Below, piece after piece: positions 16,508-19,765 of a stretch of 19,765 nucleotides of DNA. Numbering within the stretch: position 1 is the stretch's first letter; each line of letters opens with the position of its first letter. Location: contig CATPCK010000843.1 of the NCBI GenBank assembly GCA_955652655.1, positions 1 through 19,765 on the forward strand, given 5' to 3'. The stretch comes from an uncultured Ktedonobacteraceae bacterium (GTDB lineage Bacteria > Chloroflexota > Ktedonobacteria > Ktedonobacterales > Ktedonobacteraceae). The position numbers were made by a program, and so were the translations under genes. Below the pieces are notes generated by a model. The model searched no databases. It was not told the DNA's origin and saw nothing but the letters and a program-made list of their open reading frames with translations.

Positions 16508-16530
16508 TCAGTATAATATACTGACCTTTT
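16507..16530 (+). terminator. Terminator of the NB-ARC/TPR operon
   Basis: Stem GTCAGTAT (16507-16514) pairs with ATACTGAC (16518-16525) across the 3-base loop AAT and is followed by C and TTTT (16527-16530). The stem starts on the last base of the stop codon. It is rather AT-rich, so moderate strength is expected. Confidence 0.65.
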
Positions 16531-16565
16531 CTGATAACTCTTGTTGATCAATTCTTTTGTAGGTT

Positions 16566-16963
16566 CTACAAACGGAAATCTGCCACAGCTTTAAGAGCAA
16601 CATCAGGAGTCCGCGCATAGTCGTACTGCCACTGATAGCTCTCAGGACCAGGGGGCTTTGTAGCTTGTAGTAATTGAAGTACTCGCTCAATATCTCCCTC
16701 ATCGAGTGCAGCTTCTACCAGCGTAGAGATATTTTTGGTAGTCTCCAGGAACCTGAGCGCTTCTTGATATCGTTCGCTGCTGCTCCATACTGCTTTGTGA
16801 GTGAGCGCATCTCGTACCCAACTTGCAATAACCCGTCATTGATGAGGCGGTTGGCAGTGGTGTCATGAGAAGCCATTGCAATTCTGACTCCTGGCGCAGC
16901 ATGTGTTGAATGATGGCGATAAGTTCGGGTTTCTCGCGTTTGTTCCAGGTTCTTCTTCAACAT
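16566..16963 (-). pseudogene. Decayed helical-protein gene with at least two frameshifts
   Basis: Coding-like sequence on the minus strand runs through all three frames. It starts at ATG 16963 as MLKKNLEQTRE, moves to a second frame reading PELIAIIQHMLRQESELQWL (the ATG in this stretch is at 16902), and then to a third frame, open from about 16838, reading VIASWVRDALTHKAVWSSSE and RYQEALRFLETTKNISTLVE, then DEGDIERVLQLLQA and TPDVALKAVADFRL before a TAG at 16568-16566. Joined, the pieces give a plausible alpha-helical protein of about 130 residues; no single frame covers it. The family is not recognised. It may be the remnant of a longer gene or of a helical-repeat or zinc-finger-associated protein. 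Confidence 0.5.
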
Positions 16964-17114
16964 GTCTATTCACGTTCTCTCTTACTGACAGGCTTCATAT
17001 GATGGCTCTATCTTACCATAGCTGGCGAGATCTGGCAGCAGGGCTTTTCTTCCTGCTGTTCATATCGTATCCTGTTACTGACAAATACAGTTCAGTCAGC
17101 AGAGGAGGAAGCTT

Positions 17115-17822
17115 ATGACGAGACAGACCTCAAAAGGAAGGTGTACCTTCTGCCATAGAGAGCTGAGTAAATCAAGCATGGCCAGGCATCTGCAATCCTG
17201 TGAGCAACGAGTAGCGCTACAGTCTGAAGCGGGAAGTCATCAAAAAGCCCAGAAAACCAGGGTGTTCCATCTGGTCGTGGAGGGATACCGCTTACCCATG
17301 TACTGGATGCATCTGGAAGTAGCTGCTGGAACCACCCTGGCTACATTGGATCGCTTTCTCAGAGATACCTGGCTGGAATGTTGCGGGCATCTCAGTGCCT
17401 TTGAGATTGGAGGCGTGCGCTACTCTGTGGATGCAGGATTGTATGAGTGGGATACGGGCGGTAAAAATATGCAGGTGCACCTGGATAAAGTGCTCAAACC
17501 AGGACAGACTTGTTCCTACGAGTATGATTTTGGCTCGACGACAGAACTGCTCGTGAAAGTGATTGCAGAGCATGAGGTGGATATGAAGGGGAGGACTATC
17601 CAGATACTTGCCAGGAATAGCTTGCCACTCATTCCCTGCGACGGATGTGGAGAGCCCGCTACCAGCCTCTGTACTCAATGCATCTATGAAGACAAAGGAT
17701 GCCTGTGTGATGAGTGTGCAAAGATTCATGTATGCAGTAAAGAGATGCTCTCGCCGCTGGTCAATTCACCGCGAGCTGGCGTCTGTGGTTATACGGGTCA
17801 GGACCCTGCATACATCTGGTAA
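17115..17822 (+). CDS. pRiA4b ORF-3 family protein with N- and C-terminal zinc-binding motifs
   Basis: A 235-residue protein. A C2HC-type zinc finger lies at the N-terminus (Cys10, Cys13, His25, Cys29: CTFCHRELSKSSMARHLQSC). The central part fits the pRiA4b ORF-3 fold, named from a plasmid and mobile-element passenger gene: FHLVVEGYRLPMYWMHLEV, TLATLDRFLRDTWLECCGHL, FEIGGVRYS and the typical YEYDFGSTTELLVKV. A cysteine-rich tail (CDGCGEPATSLCTQC, then CLCDECAKIHVC) looks like a second zinc site. The molecular function of the family is unknown; the fingers suggest nucleic acid or protein binding. Start ATG 17115 has AGGAGGA at 17103-17109. It is a single gene beside a pseudogene. Confidence 0.8.
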   Translation: MTRQTSKGRCTFCHRELSKSSMARHLQSCEQRVALQSEAGSHQKAQKTRVFHLVVEGYRLPMYWMHLEVAAGTTLATLDRFLRDTWLECCGHLSAFEIGGVRYSVDAGLYEWDTGGKNMQVHLDKVLKPGQTCSYEYDFGSTTELLVKVIAEHEVDMKGRTIQILARNSLPLIPCDGCGEPATSLCTQCIYEDKGCLCDECAKIHVCSKEMLSPLVNSPRAGVCGYTGQDPAYIW

Positions 17823-18157
17823 CCAACCATTGCAATATCTTGAGATGCATACTAAATCATTGCAGAATAAATATTAGCTTCATAGAGATAAAAGAAACGG
17901 ATTCGAGAAGATAGCCAGCGTGACAGGCAGACACGCTGGGCCACTGCTTTTCTATAGGGATGCTCTCAAGCTTCTCCCGTAGTTCCTTCGTGATCCCGTT
18001 CTCACCTGAGAAGCCTTGACATTGCTGTATTATGGCTTTTTTACAGCATGTCACGTATACTTGTGATATATCATTCTCTGTTTTCTCAGTATGCTTCCTC
18101 TAGGGAAAAATCCTGAGAGAGCGCTAACTGTCCTTTTCATTTGTGGAGGGAATAAAC
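17823..18157. other. Intergenic region before the lipoprotein gene
   Basis: This stretch contains the hairpin at 17915-17939, an inverted repeat TGCTGTA-N12-TACAGCA (18023-18029 and 18042-18048) and a palindrome GATATATC (18065-18072). The last two could be a regulator site and part of an extended -10 (TGATATATC) for the lipoprotein gene. No credible gene is seen; a 65-codon minus-strand frame across 17857-18054 lacks a ribosome-binding site. Confidence 0.4.
17915..17951 (+). terminator. Possible terminator downstream of the pRiA4b-type gene
   Basis: Stem CCAGCGTG (17915-17922) pairs perfectly with CACGCTGG (17932-17939) across 9 bases. A T-run (17948-17951) starts eight bases after the stem, which is farther than usual, so termination efficiency is doubtful. 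Confidence 0.45.
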
Positions 18158-18189
18158 ATGTCCGTAACCAAAACAATTGCTCAAGGAAA
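18142..18189 (+). repeat. Duplicated gene-start segment, copy 1
   Basis: These 48 bases hold the ribosome-binding site, start codon and first ten codons of the lipoprotein gene. They recur at 19513-19560 with 42 of 48 bases identical, and five of the six differences are transitions. At the protein level MSVTKTIAQGN matches MSITKAFAQGK. Confidence 0.85.
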
Positions 18190-19435
18190 TCGGCATGGGT
18201 TCCTGCGGATCGTGGCCGGCTGCCTGGTGCTTGTACTCGCACTGGCGGCATGCGGCACATCTTCTACCCCCGCCGGGGGCAGCGGCCCGATGACCATGGG
18301 TGTCCTATCCTGCTTCACGGGCACGCTGGCCAGCCTGGGACAAGCTATGTTGCAAGGCTCGCAGGTGGCGCAGAAAGCGATCAATGAAGCGGGGGGCATC
18401 CACGGCAGGCAGCTGACTCTGGCCCACGCCGACACCCAGTGCGACGAAGCTGACTCTGTCCCCGCGCTTCGCCAGCTCCTGGCAGCCCAAAACGTGGTTG
18501 GGATTATTGGTCCAGAGACCCAGGAGATCAGCGCCGACGCCCCCATCATCACGTCGGCCAAGATCCCGGACGAGTTCCAGGGCGGCAGCACCCTCTTCGA
18601 CCACAACTCAAATACCTGGTTGTGGCGAGACAGCCCCTCCGACTCCCAACTGGGTGTCGCTATGGCTCTCTACGCCCACAAGAAGGGGTACCATAATGCC
18701 GCACTGCTGTTCTACTCAGACATAGCGGCGCAGACCTTCGCCAAGCCGATCACGGCAACATGGCAGAAGCTGGGCCACCAGATCGTGTCCAACATCACCG
18801 TAGCTCCAGATCAGACCTCGTACCGCACCCAGGTGCAGCAGGTCATCAACGCGCACCCGGACGTGATCTTCACGCAGACGGACGCAGCCACGGCTGCTGT
18901 CCTTTTCCAGAACTTCAAAGAGCTGGACAACCTTGCCATCCCGTTCGTGGGAACCGACGTCACTGGCGTTGACCAGTATCTGAAGGCTGTCACCTACGCC
19001 GCCGCCAACGCCCACCTCATCTCGGTCTACGGAACCTCGGTCACCGGGCAGGCTACCGACGGGTTTAACCAGTTCTTCGCAGCCCAGTTCGGGAGCACAG
19101 CCCAGCCCCTCGCCAACGCGAACTACGCTTACGACGCGGTCATCAGCCTGGCCCTCGCCATCGACAAAGCTGGCTCCACGGCGGGACCCGCCATCAACGC
19201 CGCCATGACCGCCGTAACCAACCCGCCGGGGACCCAGTGCTACACGTATAAGGACTGCCTGAAGCTGCTAAATGCAGGATCGAAGATCAATTACGAGGGC
19301 GCCAGTGGCGACCTCAACTACAACCAGCACAACAACGTGTTCGGACCCTACGGCGCTTTCCAGGTCAACCTCAAAGGCCAGGAGCAGCAGGTCAAGTTGC
19401 TCTCCGCGTCTGAGCTGGCGGCCGCCACGCCGTAA
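18158..19435 (+). CDS. ABC transporter substrate-binding lipoprotein (branched-chain amino acid type)
   Basis: Extracytoplasmic solute-binding protein of the LivJ/Peripla_BP_6 kind (425 residues). A basic N-region and hydrophobic stretch end in the lipobox LAAC (29-32), so Cys32 should carry the lipid anchor, followed by a Ser/Gly/Pro linker. Family blocks visible are MGVLSCFTGTLASLGQAMLQ, AQKAINEAGGIHGRQLTL, ADTQCDEADSVPALRQLLA, VVGIIGPETQE and a late NYAYDAVISLALAIDKAGS. Start ATG 18158 follows GGAGGG at 18145-18150; an in-frame GTG at 18143 overlaps that site and is rejected. No permease or ATPase gene is near, so it is an orphan here. Its DNA is richer in G and C than the rest: by hand, three 60-base rows (from 18241, 18481 and 18901) contain 43, 36 and 32 G or C. 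Recent transfer or a different codon-use class is possible. The ligand is unknown. Confidence 0.9.
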   Translation: MSVTKTIAQGNRHGFLRIVAGCLVLVLALAACGTSSTPAGGSGPMTMGVLSCFTGTLASLGQAMLQGSQVAQKAINEAGGIHGRQLTLAHADTQCDEADSVPALRQLLAAQNVVGIIGPETQEISADAPIITSAKIPDEFQGGSTLFDHNSNTWLWRDSPSDSQLGVAMALYAHKKGYHNAALLFYSDIAAQTFAKPITATWQKLGHQIVSNITVAPDQTSYRTQVQQVINAHPDVIFTQTDAATAAVLFQNFKELDNLAIPFVGTDVTGVDQYLKAVTYAAANAHLISVYGTSVTGQATDGFNQFFAAQFGSTAQPLANANYAYDAVISLALAIDKAGSTAGPAINAAMTAVTNPPGTQCYTYKDCLKLLNAGSKINYEGASGDLNYNQHNNVFGPYGAFQVNLKGQEQQVKLLSASELAAATP

Positions 19436-19455
19436 CGCCAGGCTGACAACTGCGA

Positions 19456-19504
19456 GGTCCGTTCCAGCCATCGTTGCATAGTGCGATACTGGCTGGAACG
19501 GATC
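19456..19504. repeat. Long inverted repeat after the lipoprotein gene
   Basis: CCGTTCCAGCCA (19459-19470) pairs perfectly with TGGCTGGAACGG (19490-19501). The stem extends outward by three more positions (one G-T), and a small TCG/CGA stem lies inside. No T-run follows, so it is a strong RNA hairpin or an inverted repeat rather than a standard terminator. Confidence 0.65.
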
Positions 19505-19512
19505 CCGTCCGA

Positions 19513-19560
19513 TGTGGAGGGAATAGACGTGTCCATAACCAAAGCATTTGCTCAGGGAAA
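19513..19560 (+). repeat. Duplicated gene-start segment, copy 2
   Basis: Diverged copy of 18142-18189. It carries the same GGAGGGAATA ribosome-binding site and spacing but a GTG in place of the ATG start. Similarity ends abruptly at 19560, after the tenth codon. Confidence 0.85.
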
Positions 19561-19765
19561 ATTAAGATTGTCAGGTGTGTTTAACTCAGTTTCTGTGGCT
19601 GGTCAGCAGCATCTGTACCACGGCTTTTTCCCGCGGGCAATCAAGACAAAAAACACGGTTGCCTCCAGACTTCTCCCCCAACCTCAAACATGCCCGGAGT
19701 GTAAAACCGAACTAGGAGCCGCGAACGAGGTGTACAGTCGCATTGCTGTTTGTGATCATTGCGGC
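19529..19765 (+). CDS. Partial gene for a zinc-ribbon protein, possibly carboxyltransferase-like
   Basis: From GTG 19529 the frame stays open for 79 codons to the window edge, so the C-terminus is missing. GGAGGG at 19516-19521 is the ribosome-binding site. Residues 1-11 (MSITKAFAQGK) copy the start of the lipoprotein before it, but no hydrophobic signal stretch follows. Instead there is a basic polar region and, near the edge, a four-cysteine ribbon TCPECKTELGAANEVYSRIA followed by VCDHCG. A CPxC-x16-CxxC ribbon at the N-terminus resembles the acetyl-CoA carboxylase carboxyltransferase beta subunit (AccD, where the spacing is about 15), but other zinc-ribbon proteins fit as well. Confidence 0.55.
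   Translation, partial: MSITKAFAQGKLRLSGVFNSVSVAGQQHLYHGFFPRAIKTKNTVASRLLPQPQTCPECKTELGAANEVYSRIAVCDHCG

Noticed and set aside
17857..18054. 65-codon minus-strand frame reading ITKELREKLESIPIEKQWP.
   Set aside because: It has some protein-like character but no ribosome-binding site, and it includes the hairpin at 17915-17939. No family is recognised.

Overview
The window looks like chromosomal sequence from a bacterium of mid GC content, most likely a member of the Ktedonobacteria (Chloroflexota). That placement is inferred from the style of the proteins: a Ser/Thr kinase with an RDPQGNRY-type lead-in, an HTH-NB-ARC protein followed by TPR proteins, a pRiA4b ORF-3 family protein and an RpoD-like sigma factor. 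No rRNA, tRNA, CRISPR array or intact insertion sequence was found. Nearly all intact genes are on the + strand. The exceptions are a HicBA toxin-antitoxin pair and a decayed gene near 16.6-17.0 kb.

Layout. 0.2-1.9 kb: a 60-residue orphan that resembles a truncated N-terminus, then a membrane-anchored Ser/Thr protein kinase. 2.3-2.7 kb: hicB-hicA on the minus strand. 3.2-8.2 kb: a tight operon of an MFS transporter and the two subunits of a hydantoinase/oxoprolinase family enzyme (HyuA, HyuB); uptake and hydrolysis of one cyclic amide or related compound is the natural reading. 8.4-8.6 kb: dodecin. 8.9-10.6 kb: ribonuclease J, closed by a clear rho-independent terminator. 10.8-12.6 kb: a chimeric gene that starts as a housekeeping-type sigma factor (regions 1.2, 2 and 3) and, just where region 4 should begin, continues in frame into the C-terminal part of a nucleotidyltransferase-like protein, followed by a small gene that may be the nucleotidyltransferase's partner. 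12.7-16.5 kb: a three-gene overlapping operon encoding an XRE-HTH/NB-ARC NTPase and two TPR proteins that look like tandem paralogues, closed by a terminator. 16.6-17.0 kb: a frameshifted minus-strand pseudogene. 17.1-17.8 kb: a pRiA4b ORF-3 family protein with extra zinc-binding cysteines. 18.2-19.4 kb: a GC-richer lipoprotein of the branched-chain amino acid substrate-binding type. 19.5 kb to the end: the start of a zinc-ribbon protein whose ribosome-binding site and first codons are a diverged copy of those of the lipoprotein gene.

The most unusual items are the sigma factor/nucleotidyltransferase chimera with its downstream partner, the STAND regulator split into three overlapping genes, and the duplicated lipoprotein leader placed in front of an unrelated zinc-ribbon protein. 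All family assignments come from reading motifs by eye; no database search was run.
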